Positions 8,143-15,923 of a DNA stretch of 64,000 nt are shown here, piece after piece. The position numbers were made by a program, and so were the translations under genes. The stretch covers positions 118,431 to 182,430 of the forward strand of contig NZ_JAFCKP010000015.1 in the NCBI RefSeq assembly GCF_018130245.1, in the 5' to 3' direction. The notes under the pieces are model-generated. The model saw nothing but the letters and a program-made list of their open reading frames with translations. It ran no database searches and was not told the origin of the DNA. Source of the DNA: Bradyrhizobium sp. SZCCT0231. GTDB taxonomy: Bacteria > Pseudomonadota > Alphaproteobacteria > Rhizobiales > Xanthobacteraceae. Position 1 is the first letter of the stretch; every line of letters begins with the position of its first letter.

Positions 8143-8619
8143 ATGAAAATCATTCGCTGCGCCGCGCTGGCGGCGCTCGCATTGCTGCCGGGTGTTTTGC
8201 TGCCAAGTGTTTTGCTGCCAAGCGCTGCTTACTCTCAGGGCAAGACCGCTCCCAAAGACGCAAAGCTCTATTTCATCACCCCGCAGGAGGGGCAGAAGAT
8301 CCGCGGTGGGTTCTGGGTCCGGTTCGGTCTGCGCAACATGGGCGTGACGCATGCTGGCGATGACTACCAGAACGCCGGTCATCATCATCTGCTGGTCGAC
8401 GTCAACGAGCCCATCGATACCAAGGAACCGATCCCGCAGGACAAGTCCCATCTGCATTTCGGGGCAGGGCAAACCGAAACGTTTCTCGAGCTTCCGCCCG
8501 GCACGCACACGCTGCAACTGGTGCTGGGCGATGCGAAGCACTATCCCTTCGATCCGCCCGTCGCGTCCGAGAAGATCACCGTACGAGTGAGGCAGCCCGG
8601 TTCAGTACGGCGCCGTTGA
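8143..8619 (+). CDS. Secreted DUF4399 domain protein
   Basis: A 158-residue protein with a signal peptide ending near residue 31 (SAAYSQG) and a DUF4399 domain: KLYFITPQEGQKIRGGFWVRFGLRNMGV, then NAGHHHLLVDV and KSHLHFGAGQTE, rich in His and suggestive of metal binding, then LPPGTHTLQLVLGD. Function is unknown. It starts 16 bp downstream of the cyclase-SUMF1 fusion, preceded by GGAG, and is probably co-transcribed with it. Its signal peptide contains a perfect tandem duplication of 15 bp. Confidence 0.88.
   Translation: MKIIRCAALAALALLPGVLLPSVLLPSAAYSQGKTAPKDAKLYFITPQEGQKIRGGFWVRFGLRNMGVTHAGDDYQNAGHHHLLVDVNEPIDTKEPIPQDKSHLHFGAGQTETFLELPPGTHTLQLVLGDAKHYPFDPPVASEKITVRVRQPGSVRRR
8192..8221 (+). 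repeat. Perfect 15-bp tandem duplication inside a signal peptide
   Basis: GTGTTTTGCTGCCAA is present twice in a row (8192-8206, 8207-8221) and encodes VLLPS VLLPS in the hydrophobic core of the DUF4399 signal peptide. A weaker third copy (LLPG) precedes it. Confidence 0.9.
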
Positions 8620-8649
8620 TCACCGCAGGCTGGCGTTGATCTTGTCCAG
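8620..8649 (-). pseudogene. Fragment of a korB 3' end (copy 1)
   Basis: On the minus strand the frame reads LDKINASLR-stop, the same as the last nine residues of the intact korB at 10145-11200; 26 bp (8624-8649) are identical to korB 10149-10174. The stop codon differs (TGA instead of TAG) and the Arg codon is CGG instead of CGC. The fragment begins one base after the DUF4399 stop codon. Upstream of the Leu codon similarity ends. Confidence 0.75.
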
Positions 8650-8735
8650 CCCCGCGCAAGGTTCCTGCCTTAACAGTTTAGAAGGAGGGGCGTTGGTAAA
8701 CCCCTGGTTGTTGCAGATGACTGGTGGCGGTCGAA

Positions 8736-9308
8736 ATGTCCATAAGTCAGAACTTGCCCAACCTTGCGATCGGCTATTCCGTGCTGCGGCTGCTGAAGAT
8801 GCTGGCCGCGGGACTGTTCCTCACACTCTTGTTCGCCGCGATCGCATTCAACTGGTTGAATATCAAGACTCTCAACGCGTTCCAGATCACGGCCAGCTAC
8901 GTTGGACTCGCGGTGTGCGGCTTTGCCACGATCAGAGTGCTCTGGAGGCTGGTCTCCACAAGGAAGCCGGTCCTCTTCATCACCCGCGTCGGTATTCGCG
9001 ACACCCGCATCGCCGATGACACCATCTCCTGGAGATCCGTGCGGGACATATCGGTTTGGCAGTATCGCAGTCAGATGATTGTGATCCTCAAGCTCGACCC
9101 GCTTGTCGCCGACCGCTTCGACGTCGGCCTTCTGAAGCGCATTGTATCGATGATGAACAAAGCGGTCGGCGCGGAGGGAGTGCTCGTCAATCCCGGCGGC
9201 CTGACCATGGATGGCGAAACGCTGCTCGAGACTTGCAAGCAGTACTGGAAGGCCGGCCGTTTGGCATATACGGCCCACCCCAAGACCGAACCCGAACCTG
9301 TCCATTAG
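8736..9308 (+). CDS. STM3941-like membrane protein, copy A
   Basis: A 190-residue protein starting at ATG 8736 (a GTG at 8724 would add four residues). Two membrane helices are visible, around LLKMLAAGLFLTLLFAAIAF and ITASYVGLAVCGFATIRVLW (residues ~18-68). A cytoplasmic PH-like domain follows: KPVLFITRVGIRDTRIADDTISWRSVRDISVW, typical of the STM3941-like family. Function is unknown. It is a diverged paralogue of the gene at 9578-10129 (shared IGYS.LRL, GIRD.RIA, LLETC motifs). It is flanked on both sides by korB 3'-end fragments, which suggests insertion as a cassette. A perfect hairpin (9346-9368) lies 38 bp after its stop. Confidence 0.75.
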   Translation: MSISQNLPNLAIGYSVLRLLKMLAAGLFLTLLFAAIAFNWLNIKTLNAFQITASYVGLAVCGFATIRVLWRLVSTRKPVLFITRVGIRDTRIADDTISWRSVRDISVWQYRSQMIVILKLDPLVADRFDVGLLKRIVSMMNKAVGAEGVLVNPGGLTMDGETLLETCKQYWKAGRLAYTAHPKTEPEPVH

Positions 9309-9345
9309 ATCCCGCTGAACCGGTGTCGGCCCCGGTCTCTGGATC

Positions 9346-9368
9346 ACCTCTCCCCGATGGGGAGAGGT
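9346..9368. repeat. Perfect 10-bp hairpin downstream of STM3941 copy A
   Basis: ACCTCTCCCC (9346-9355) and GGGGAGAGGT (9359-9368) pair perfectly around a 3-nt loop. No T-run follows, so it is not a classical intrinsic terminator, though it could stabilise or end the transcript of the upstream gene. Confidence 0.6.
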
Positions 9369-9382
9369 AACAACACGGCGCG

Positions 9383-9469
9383 TCACCGCAGGCTGGCGTT
9401 GATCTTGTCCAGGACCGCCGAGCCCGGGCAGAGCGTGTCCGCTTCCAGCGTGTTCACGGGCGTGTCAAC
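9383..9469 (-). pseudogene. Fragment of a korB 3' end (copy 2)
   Basis: The minus-strand frame reads VDTPVNTLEADTLC and continues to LDKINASLR-stop; the intact korB has VETPLNTLEADTLC in the same place. Positions 9387-9454 match korB 10149-10216 at 67 of 68 bases, and the remaining codons differ mainly at third positions (GTC/GTT, ACC/ACG, CCG/CCC). The difference pattern is that of a coding sequence, so the fragment derives from a korB allele or close homologue that once was translated. Before the Val codon similarity stops. Confidence 0.8.
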
Positions 9470-9577
9470 AGCGAAACTGGCGCTACCTCGGCGAGCAAGA
9501 TGCTTTCTGTTAACGATTTCCGAGAAGGATGCGCACGTCAGCATCGCTGCGTTCTTTCGCTTTTTCGGACCTCAACC

Positions 9578-10129
9578 ATGGCGTCAAATCTAGAACTGCC
9601 CACGATCGAGATTGGATATTCACCGCTCCGATTGGTTGGCTTGATCGGAGCGGGCGTCCTCATGACGGTCGCGAGCGCAAGTCTGGCGTTTCAATGGATA
9701 GCAATTGGCGGATCGGGACCGGCGGGGACCTTGAGGGGCGCCGTCGGGGTCGTCGCAGGCTATGTTGGTTTGGCTTTCTTCGGCCTGGGCACCGTTGCGG
9801 CGGTCTGGCTGTGGAGGCGAGTAGAGGGACCCATTGTCGTTATCAGCCGAGACGGTATTCGCGACAGACGAATTGCCGAAGAAGTCATTCCATGGAAGCT
9901 GGTGGAAGACATTTCGCACCAGAACCGTGAGCGATTTCTGCTGCTCAGACTCAGTCGGGCCGCCGACTATATTCGGTTCCACATCGGGCCGAAGCGCCAC
10001 CCCATCCAACTCACCAACAGGACACTTGGTGTGGACAAGGTGCAGATTGGGACGGCCGGCTTCAATGTGACGACAGAAATGCTTCTGGAAACCTGCCGCA
10101 CCTACCATGCTGCTGCGCGCGCCACATGA
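9578..10129 (+). CDS. STM3941-like membrane protein, copy B
   Basis: A 183-residue protein starting at ATG 9578 (the frame is open further upstream but without similarity to copy A). Two membrane helices lie at residues ~17-38 (LVGLIGAGVLMTVASASLAFQW) and ~50-72 (GVVAGYVGLAFFGLGTVAAVWLW). The PH-like domain carries IVVISRDGIRDRRIAEEVIPWKLVEDIS. It is a diverged paralogue of copy A and ends only 15 bp before the stop codon of the convergent korB gene. Function is unknown; in this family an anchor role near the membrane is plausible but unproven. Confidence 0.75.
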   Translation: MASNLELPTIEIGYSPLRLVGLIGAGVLMTVASASLAFQWIAIGGSGPAGTLRGAVGVVAGYVGLAFFGLGTVAAVWLWRRVEGPIVVISRDGIRDRRIAEEVIPWKLVEDISHQNRERFLLLRLSRAADYIRFHIGPKRHPIQLTNRTLGVDKVQIGTAGFNVTTEMLLETCRTYHAAARAT

Positions 10130-10144
10130 CGATTCGGTTGCCTG

Positions 10145-11200
10145 CTAGCGCAGGCTGGCGTTGATCTTGTCCAGCACCGCCGAGCCCGGGCAGAGCGTGT
10201 CCGCTTCCAGCGTGTTGAGCGGGGTCTCGACCGTGTTGAGATGCTCGTGCAGGTCGTCTGCGTCGGGGTCGACATAGAGCAGGCCGGTGACGATCTGTCC
10301 CTTGGCGGCGTGCCTCGCGAGGAAGGTCTGGGCCCCTAACCGGTCATGCGGATCGTAGTCGGCGTCGATCTTGCGCAACGCGATCTTGCTGCCGTCATGC
10401 TGCTCGACCACCTGCACCGTGCCCGGCGCGTAGTCGACCGCGATCGGATCGCGGCCGACCAGCACGTCGAGCCGGTTCACGGCGTCATTGTGCTCGCGGA
10501 CATAATCGAAGCTCTTGGTCGAGCCGGCGTGGTTGTTGAAGGCGATGCAGGGGCTGATGACGTCGATGAAGGACGCGCCCTTGTGGCCGATCGCGGCCGC
10601 GATCAGCGGTACCAGCTGGCTCTTGTCGCCGGAGAACGAGCGCGCCACGAAGGTCGCGCCCAGCTGCAGCGCGATCGCGGCGAGATCGATGGCGTTGTCG
10701 GTGTTGGTGACGCCCTTCTTGCTCTTCGAGCCGCGGTCGGCGGTGGCCGAGAACTGGCCCTTGGTCAGGCCGTAGACGCCGTTGTTCTCGACGATATAGG
10801 TCATGTTGACGCCGCGCCGGATCGAATGCGCGAACTGGCCGAAGCCGATCGAGGCGGAATCGCCGTCGCCGGAGACGCCGAGATAGATCAGATCGCGGTT
10901 GGCGAGATTGGCGCCCGTGAGCACGCTGGGCATGCGGCCGTGCACGGAATTGAAGCCGTGCGAGTTGCCGAGGAAATAGTCCGGCGTCTTCGACGAGCAG
11001 CCGATGCCGGAGATCTTTGCCACCCGATGCGGCTCGATCGAGAGCTCGTAGCAGGCTTCGATGATCGAGGCCGTGATCGAATCGTGGCCGCAGCCCGCGC
11101 ACAGCGTCGAGATCTTGCCCTCGTAGTCGCGATGGGTGTAGCCGAGCTCGTTCTTCTTCAGGCCCGGATGATGGAATTTCGGTTTTGCAATGTAGGTCAT
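10145..11200 (-). CDS. korB: 2-oxoacid:ferredoxin oxidoreductase, beta subunit
   Basis: A 351-residue thiamine-pyrophosphate-binding subunit, start at ATG 11200. It shows the CAGCGHD motif near residue 35, the TPP/Mg site GDGDSASIGFGQF followed by VENNGVYGLTKGQ, and CIAFNNHAGSTKS. With the alpha subunit it oxidatively decarboxylates a 2-oxoacid (2-oxoglutarate is most likely from the similarity to two-subunit KorAB enzymes) to an acyl-CoA while reducing ferredoxin. Gene order flavoprotein-korA-korB on the minus strand indicates an operon, although a ~120-bp palindromic repeat separates korA and korB. Two fragments of its 3' end occur downstream at 8620-8649 and 9383-9469. Confidence 0.92.
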   Translation of the reverse strand: MTYIAKPKFHHPGLKKNELGYTHRDYEGKISTLCAGCGHDSITASIIEACYELSIEPHRVAKISGIGCSSKTPDYFLGNSHGFNSVHGRMPSVLTGANLANRDLIYLGVSGDGDSASIGFGQFAHSIRRGVNMTYIVENNGVYGLTKGQFSATADRGSKSKKGVTNTDNAIDLAAIALQLGATFVARSFSGDKSQLVPLIAAAIGHKGASFIDVISPCIAFNNHAGSTKSFDYVREHNDAVNRLDVLVGRDPIAVDYAPGTVQVVEQHDGSKIALRKIDADYDPHDRLGAQTFLARHAAKGQIVTGLLYVDPDADDLHEHLNTVETPLNTLEADTLCPGSAVLDKINASLR

Positions 11201-11223
11201 GAGAGCACCTGAAGCTTCCGCGG

Positions 11224-11345
11224 CGTCATGGCCGGGCTTGTCCCGGCCATCCACGTCTTGGCCAGGAAGAAGAAAGGCGTGGATGCCCGCGCATAGGCGA
11301 GCGGAAGCGACGCCGTCCTTCGGACGGCTATGCGCGGGCATGACG
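11224..11345. repeat. Palindromic dispersed repeat between korA and korB
   Basis: Two nested palindromes: ATGGCCGGG / CCCGGCCAT (11228-11236 / 11242-11250) and ATGCCCGCGCA / TGCGCGGGCAT (11283-11293 / 11331-11341). Both motifs are characteristic of Bradyrhizobium intergenic repeats. It fills nearly the whole korA-korB gap and could form strong mRNA structure inside the operon. Confidence 0.75.
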
Positions 11346-11366
11346 GCGGTGAGAACAACGCGTAGG

Positions 11367-13214
11367 TCATGACACGGCCTTGCGGAGCGGGGTCACCTTG
11401 AGGTGATCCTGGTGGTCGCCAATGGCTTTTGCGATGAAACGGGCGGTGATCGGCGTGCCGTCGTAATGCACGATCGGCACGAGGCGGACGGGGTCGATGC
11501 CGTTCTCGTTGACGATGAGCTGGCGCAGCTGGCTGTCGCGGTTCTGCTCGACGACGTAGACGAAATCGTGCTCGGCGAGGAAGCTCGCGACGCTGGAGTG
11601 GAACGGGAAGGCGCGGATGCGCAGCCGGTCGAGCTGATGCCCTCGCGCCTCCAACAGGCCGATCGCCTCGTCCATCGCCGGCGAGGTCGAGCCGAAATAG
11701 ATCACGCCATATTTGGTCGGCCGTTCCGCATTGGCCTGCAGCGGCCGCGGCACCAGATCCTGCGCGGTCTCGAACTTGCGCACCAGGCGCTGCATGTTGT
11801 CGGCGTAGACGGTGCCTTCCTCGGAATAGCGCGCATAGCGGTCGCGCGACGTGCCGCGGGTGAAATAGGAACCCTTGGTCGGATGCGTGCCGGGATAGGT
11901 GCGGTAGGGAATGCCGTCGCCGTCGACGTCGAGATAGCGGCCGAAGTCGCGGCCCTCCTCCAGCATCTCCGCGGTCATGATCTTGCCGCGGTCATATTGC
12001 CGGGCGTCGTCCCACTTCAGCGGACGGCAGAGCCGGTGGTTCATGCCGATGTCGAGGTCGAGCATCAGGAAGATCGTGGTCTGCAGCCGCTCGGCGAGAT
12101 CGAACGCGGCAGCCGCGAACTCGAACGCCTCGGCCGGATCTTCCGGGAACAGCAGCACATGCTTGGTGTCGCCATGGGAAGCATAGGCGCAGGCGATGAT
12201 GTCGCATTGCTGGGTGCGGGTCGGCATGCCCGTGGAGGGGCCGGCGCGCTGGATGTTCATGATCACCGCCGGAATCTCGGCGAAATAGGACAGGCCGATG
12301 AACTCCGTCATCAGCGAGATGCCGGGACCGGAGGTCGCGGTGAAAGCACGCGCGCCGTTCCAGGAGGCACCGATGACGATGCCAATCGAGGCCAGCTCGT
12401 CCTCGCCCTGCACGATGGCGTATTTCGCTTTGCCGGTCTCCGGATCGTGCCGGTACTTCTTGCAATGGGCGGTGAAGGCCTCCGCCACCGACGAGGACGG
12501 CGTAATCGGATACCAGGCGCACACGGTGGCGCCGCCATAGACCGCGCCGAGCGCGGCGGCACTGTTGCCCTCGATGAAGATGCGGTCGCCGACCTTGTCG
12601 GACTTCTTTACCTTCAGCCCGATCGGGCATTTCAGGTTCTGCAGCGCCCAGTCGCGGCCGAGATGCAGCGCATGAACGTTGGAGGAGAGCAGCTTCTCCT
12701 TGCCCTTGTACTGCTCGCCGATCAGCTGCTCGATCAGCTTCGGGTCCATGTCGAGCAGCGCGCTGAGGCTACCCAGATAGATGATGTTCTTGAACAGCTG
12801 GCGCTGGCGCGGATCGGTATAGGTCGAGTTGGTGATCGCGGTCAGCGGCACGCCGATCACGGTGATGTCGTCGCGGAATTTTGTCGACGGCATCGGCTTG
12901 GTGGAATCGTAGAACAGATAGCCGCCGGGCTCGATGCCGGCGACGTCCTTGTCCCAGGTCTGCGGGTTCATCGCCACCATCATGTCGACGCCGCCACGCG
13001 CGCCGAGATGGCCGGCCTCCGTCACCCGCACCTCGTACCAGGTCGGCAGGCCCTGGATGTTGGAGGGGAAGATGTTGCGTGGCGACACCGGCACGCCATG
13101 GCGCAGGATCGCGCGCGCGAACATCTCGTTGGCGCTGGCCGAGCCGGAGCCGTTGACGTTGGCGAAGCGGACGACGAAGTCGTTTACGCTGCTGATCGGC
13201 TTTTTGTCGGGCAT
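11367..13214 (-). CDS. korA: 2-oxoacid:ferredoxin oxidoreductase, fused gamma-alpha subunit
   Basis: A 615-residue protein starting at ATG 13214. The N-terminal ~200 residues are the gamma domain (NDFVVRFANVNGSGSASANEMFARAILRHG, MVAMNPQTWDKD). The rest is the alpha domain with the pyrimidine-binding motif YPITPSSSVAE, QGEDELASIGIVIGASWNGARAFTATSGPG, and a C-terminal transketolase-like part (YVVEQNRDSQLRQLI). This gamma-alpha fusion is the hallmark of two-subunit 2-oxoglutarate or pyruvate ferredoxin oxidoreductases. Its first 31 bp overlap the end of the upstream flavoprotein gene (13184-13214), so expression is probably coupled. Reduced ferredoxin could feed biosynthesis or nitrogenase; that is inference. 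Confidence 0.92.
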   Translation of the reverse strand: MPDKKPISSVNDFVVRFANVNGSGSASANEMFARAILRHGVPVSPRNIFPSNIQGLPTWYEVRVTEAGHLGARGGVDMMVAMNPQTWDKDVAGIEPGGYLFYDSTKPMPSTKFRDDITVIGVPLTAITNSTYTDPRQRQLFKNIIYLGSLSALLDMDPKLIEQLIGEQYKGKEKLLSSNVHALHLGRDWALQNLKCPIGLKVKKSDKVGDRIFIEGNSAAALGAVYGGATVCAWYPITPSSSVAEAFTAHCKKYRHDPETGKAKYAIVQGEDELASIGIVIGASWNGARAFTATSGPGISLMTEFIGLSYFAEIPAVIMNIQRAGPSTGMPTRTQQCDIIACAYASHGDTKHVLLFPEDPAEAFEFAAAAFDLAERLQTTIFLMLDLDIGMNHRLCRPLKWDDARQYDRGKIMTAEMLEEGRDFGRYLDVDGDGIPYRTYPGTHPTKGSYFTRGTSRDRYARYSEEGTVYADNMQRLVRKFETAQDLVPRPLQANAERPTKYGVIYFGSTSPAMDEAIGLLEARGHQLDRLRIRAFPFHSSVASFLAEHDFVYVVEQNRDSQLRQLIVNENGIDPVRLVPIVHYDGTPITARFIAKAIGDHQDHLKVTPLRKAVS

Positions 13215-14983
13215 GTCGAACCTGCGTGGGTCATATCGATGAAATATTTCTGCATGTCCCAGGCTCCGGTGGGACAGCGCTCGGCGCACAGCCCGCAATG
13301 CAGGCAGACATCCTCGTCCTTCACCATCACGCGCCCGGTCTTGAGATCCGAGGAGACGTAGAGGTCCTGGTCCGGATGCAGTGAAGGCGCCTTCAGGCGC
13401 TGGCGCAAATCGCTTTCCTCGCCGTTGCCCGTGAAGGTGATGCAATCCATCGGGCAGATATCGGCGCAGGCATCGCATTCGATGCAGAGCGAGGTCGAGA
13501 ACACGGTCTGGACGTCGCAGTTCAGGCAGCGCTCGGCTTCGCCCAGTGCGAGCTTGACGTCGTAGCCCAGCTCGACCTCGGCGCGGATGTCCTTCAGCGC
13601 GATGACCTTGTCGCGATGCGGCACCTTGAAGCGCTTGTCGTTGGAGATGTCGTTGTCATAGCTCCATTCGTGGATGCCCATCTTCTGCGAGGAGATTTGC
13701 ACCTCCGGCAGCGGGCGCTCGGTGATATCCTCGCCCGACAGCATCTTGTGGATCGACAGCGCGGCGTCATGGCCGTGCGCGACCGCCCAGATGATGTTCT
13801 TCGGCCCGAAGGCGGCGTCGCCGCCGAAGAACACCTTCGGGTTGGTCGAGACGAAGGTCTTCGGATCGACCTTTGGCATGTGCCATTTGTCGAACTCGAT
13901 GCCGCAATCCTGCTCGATCCAGGGGAAGGCGTTCTCCTGGCCGACCGCGACCAGCACGTCGTCGCAGGTGATCGTCTCGTCCGGTTCGCCCGATGGCACC
14001 AGGTTGCGCCGGCCCTTGGCGTCGTATTCGGCTTTCACCTTCTGGAAGGTGACGCCGATCAGCTTGCCGGCGACATGCTTGAAAGCCACCGGGACCATGT
14101 AGTTGAGGATCGGGATGTCCTCGTGGAGCGCGTCCTCCTTCTCCCAGGGCGAGGCCTTCATCTCCTCGAAGCCGGAGCGGACGACCACCTTGACGGTCTC
14201 GCCGCCGAGCCGGCGCGCGGTACGGCAGCAATCCATCGCGGTGTTGCCGCCGCCGAGCACGATGACGCGCTTTCCGATCTTGTCGACATGGCCGAACGAC
14301 ACATTGGCCAGCCACTCGATGCCGATATGGATGTTGGCGGCGGCCTCTTTCCGGCCGGGAATGTCGAGCTCGCGGCCGCGCGGCGCGCCGGAGCCGACGA
14401 AGATCGCATCGTATTTCTCCGCCAGCAGCGACTTCATGCTCTCGATGCGATGGCCGCCCTTGAAGTCGACGCCGAGACCCAGGATGTAGCCGGTCTCCTC
14501 GTCGATCACGGAATTGGGCAGGCGGAATTTCGGGATCTGCGAGCGCATCATGCCGCCGGCTTCGGGATCGCCGTCGAACACGGTGCAATGGTAACCGAGC
14601 GGCGCGAGATCGCGCGCCACCGTCAACGACGCCGGCCCGCCGCCGACCAGCGCAACGCGCTTGCCGTTCTTCGGCGAGGGGCGTGGCAGACGCTGCCTGA
14701 TGTCGTCCTTGAAGTCGGCGGCGACGCGCTTGAGGCGGCAGATCGCCACCGGATTGTCCTCGACGCGTCCGCGGCGGCATGCCGGCTCGCAGGGACGGTC
14801 GCAGGTGCGCCCCAGGATTCCGGGAAACACGTTCGATTTCCAATTGATCATGTAGGCGTCGCTGTAGCGGCCTTGCGCGATCAGTCGGATGTATTCGGGA
14901 ACCGGGGTGTGCGCAGGACAGGCCCACTGGCAATCGACCACTTTGTGAAAGTAGTCGGGGGCCGCGATATCGGTCGGTTTCAT
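13184..14983 (-). CDS. Iron-sulfur flavoprotein, GltD-like NAD(P)H:ferredoxin oxidoreductase (KorC type)
   Basis: A 599-residue protein. The N-terminal region holds a Cys-rich Fe-S site of the GltD type (CQWACPAHTPVPEYI, then CDRPCEPACRRG). Two dinucleotide folds follow: RVALVGGGPASLTVARDL (~residue 110, FAD) and KRVIVLGGGNTAMDCC (~240, NAD(P)H), with VFFGGDAAFGP as the FAD-closing motif. The C-terminal part carries two ferredoxin clusters, CIECDACADICPMDC and CLHCGLCAERCPTGA. A similar flavoprotein (KorC) couples KorAB to NADP+ in anaerobic aromatic degraders such as Thauera. Here it is first in the operon with korA and korB and likely passes electrons between reduced ferredoxin and NAD(P). 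Confidence 0.88.
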   Translation of the reverse strand: MKPTDIAAPDYFHKVVDCQWACPAHTPVPEYIRLIAQGRYSDAYMINWKSNVFPGILGRTCDRPCEPACRRGRVEDNPVAICRLKRVAADFKDDIRQRLPRPSPKNGKRVALVGGGPASLTVARDLAPLGYHCTVFDGDPEAGGMMRSQIPKFRLPNSVIDEETGYILGLGVDFKGGHRIESMKSLLAEKYDAIFVGSGAPRGRELDIPGRKEAAANIHIGIEWLANVSFGHVDKIGKRVIVLGGGNTAMDCCRTARRLGGETVKVVVRSGFEEMKASPWEKEDALHEDIPILNYMVPVAFKHVAGKLIGVTFQKVKAEYDAKGRRNLVPSGEPDETITCDDVLVAVGQENAFPWIEQDCGIEFDKWHMPKVDPKTFVSTNPKVFFGGDAAFGPKNIIWAVAHGHDAALSIHKMLSGEDITERPLPEVQISSQKMGIHEWSYDNDISNDKRFKVPHRDKVIALKDIRAEVELGYDVKLALGEAERCLNCDVQTVFSTSLCIECDACADICPMDCITFTGNGEESDLRQRLKAPSLHPDQDLYVSSDLKTGRVMVKDEDVCLHCGLCAERCPTGAWDMQKYFIDMTHAGSTCPTKSRSAA

Positions 14984-15220
14984 TCCTACCCTGTCCGCGC
15001 AGGCTCAAAGACCCCGCGGCCTTTTCTTGAGCTTGGCGGACGCTTAATGCGTCTCGATCCGGTTTCTGAATGACGTCATTGGGTTAGCTTATTAGAACCG
15101 TTCCGAAGTACAACGGCAAATTTGCGCGCTTACCCTCTTTCATGGGAGCTACGCGCGCACAGCATTCACGCCGGCACGCGATGCGCGTGCGGTGCAGCAT
15201 GCTGCGATGCGACTGCTGGT

Positions 15221-15898
15221 TCAGCCGCGCGCGATGTCGCTCTTCGCGAGGTCCCACATCAGGCAATAGGTACCGACGGAGATGGGAAGCGGGAAGGGCG
15301 CAGCGGCCGGGCCGGTGAAGCGCTCGACGATGACGGCGGAGACCGCGCCGACATGTGTGCCGTCGATCAGCACGAACCAGTCGCGCGCGCCCTCGTTGCG
15401 TGCCGCCGGTATCTCCGCCGTCGCGCCCGACAATTCGGGCTCGCTTTCGAGCAGATGCATCGAGGCGATGCCGTCGCGCTGGTCCGGCGTCAGTCTGTCT
15501 TGCAGTGCATCACGCCAGGACGCGGCATTGTCGGGCGTCGGCCGCAGCCGTACCACGCCGAGCGCAGCCCCGCGTCCGGTGCCCTTGCTGATGGTGATGC
15601 GTGCGACGACGCGCAGCATGTCCTTGAAGCGTGCCATGGTTTGCCGCGACCAGTCGGTCGGGGTCGCGAGCCGCGTCTTGTAGGCGGGACTGTCGAGCAC
15701 CTCTAGCGTCGCGGTCGAATACAGGCACAGATATTTGGGATTTGCCGCATGCGCGACGTAGCGCCGCGCTTCGAGAAATCCGTCGATCGCGACACGCTCT
15801 TCCAGATGCTCGCGATCGTACCAGCGATTGAAATCGGCTTCGTCTGAAACGTCGATGTTCATCGACGTCAGCAGCATGCCTTTCCCGGCGAGCGGCAT
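15221..15898 (-). CDS. Conserved protein of unknown function at the end of the pqq cluster
   Basis: A 225-residue soluble protein starting at ATG 15898, 25 bp after the stop of the peptidase gene. It seems to contain two ferredoxin-like alpha/beta halves: the first with MLLTSMNIDVSDEADFNRWYDREHLEER, reminiscent of EthD/dimeric alpha-beta-barrel proteins, the second beginning near ALGVVRLRPTP. No catalytic motif is evident. The spacing suggests co-transcription with the peptidase and perhaps with pqqABCDE, but a link to PQQ synthesis is only a guess from position. Confidence 0.7.
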   Translation of the reverse strand: MPLAGKGMLLTSMNIDVSDEADFNRWYDREHLEERVAIDGFLEARRYVAHAANPKYLCLYSTATLEVLDSPAYKTRLATPTDWSRQTMARFKDMLRVVARITISKGTGRGAALGVVRLRPTPDNAASWRDALQDRLTPDQRDGIASMHLLESEPELSGATAEIPAARNEGARDWFVLIDGTHVGAVSAVIVERFTGPAAAPFPLPISVGTYCLMWDLAKSDIARG

Positions 15899-15923
15899 TT
15901 TCTTGTTGTCCTTTTCTCGCGCG

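Noticed and set aside
8140-8153. FixK/FNR-like box TTGATGAAAATCAT
   Set aside because: One mismatch from TTGAT-N4-ATCAA, but it spans the ribosome-binding region and first codons of the DUF4399 gene inside a probable operon, so a regulatory role is unlikely.
11403-13361. 650-codon open frame on the plus strand
   Set aside because: Antisense shadow of korA; low-complexity translation and no ribosome-binding site.
14984-15220. Possible stress (ECF) promoter upstream of the kor operon
   Set aside because: A GGAAC sequence occurs on the minus strand, but no CGTT box lies at the required 16-17 bp distance.
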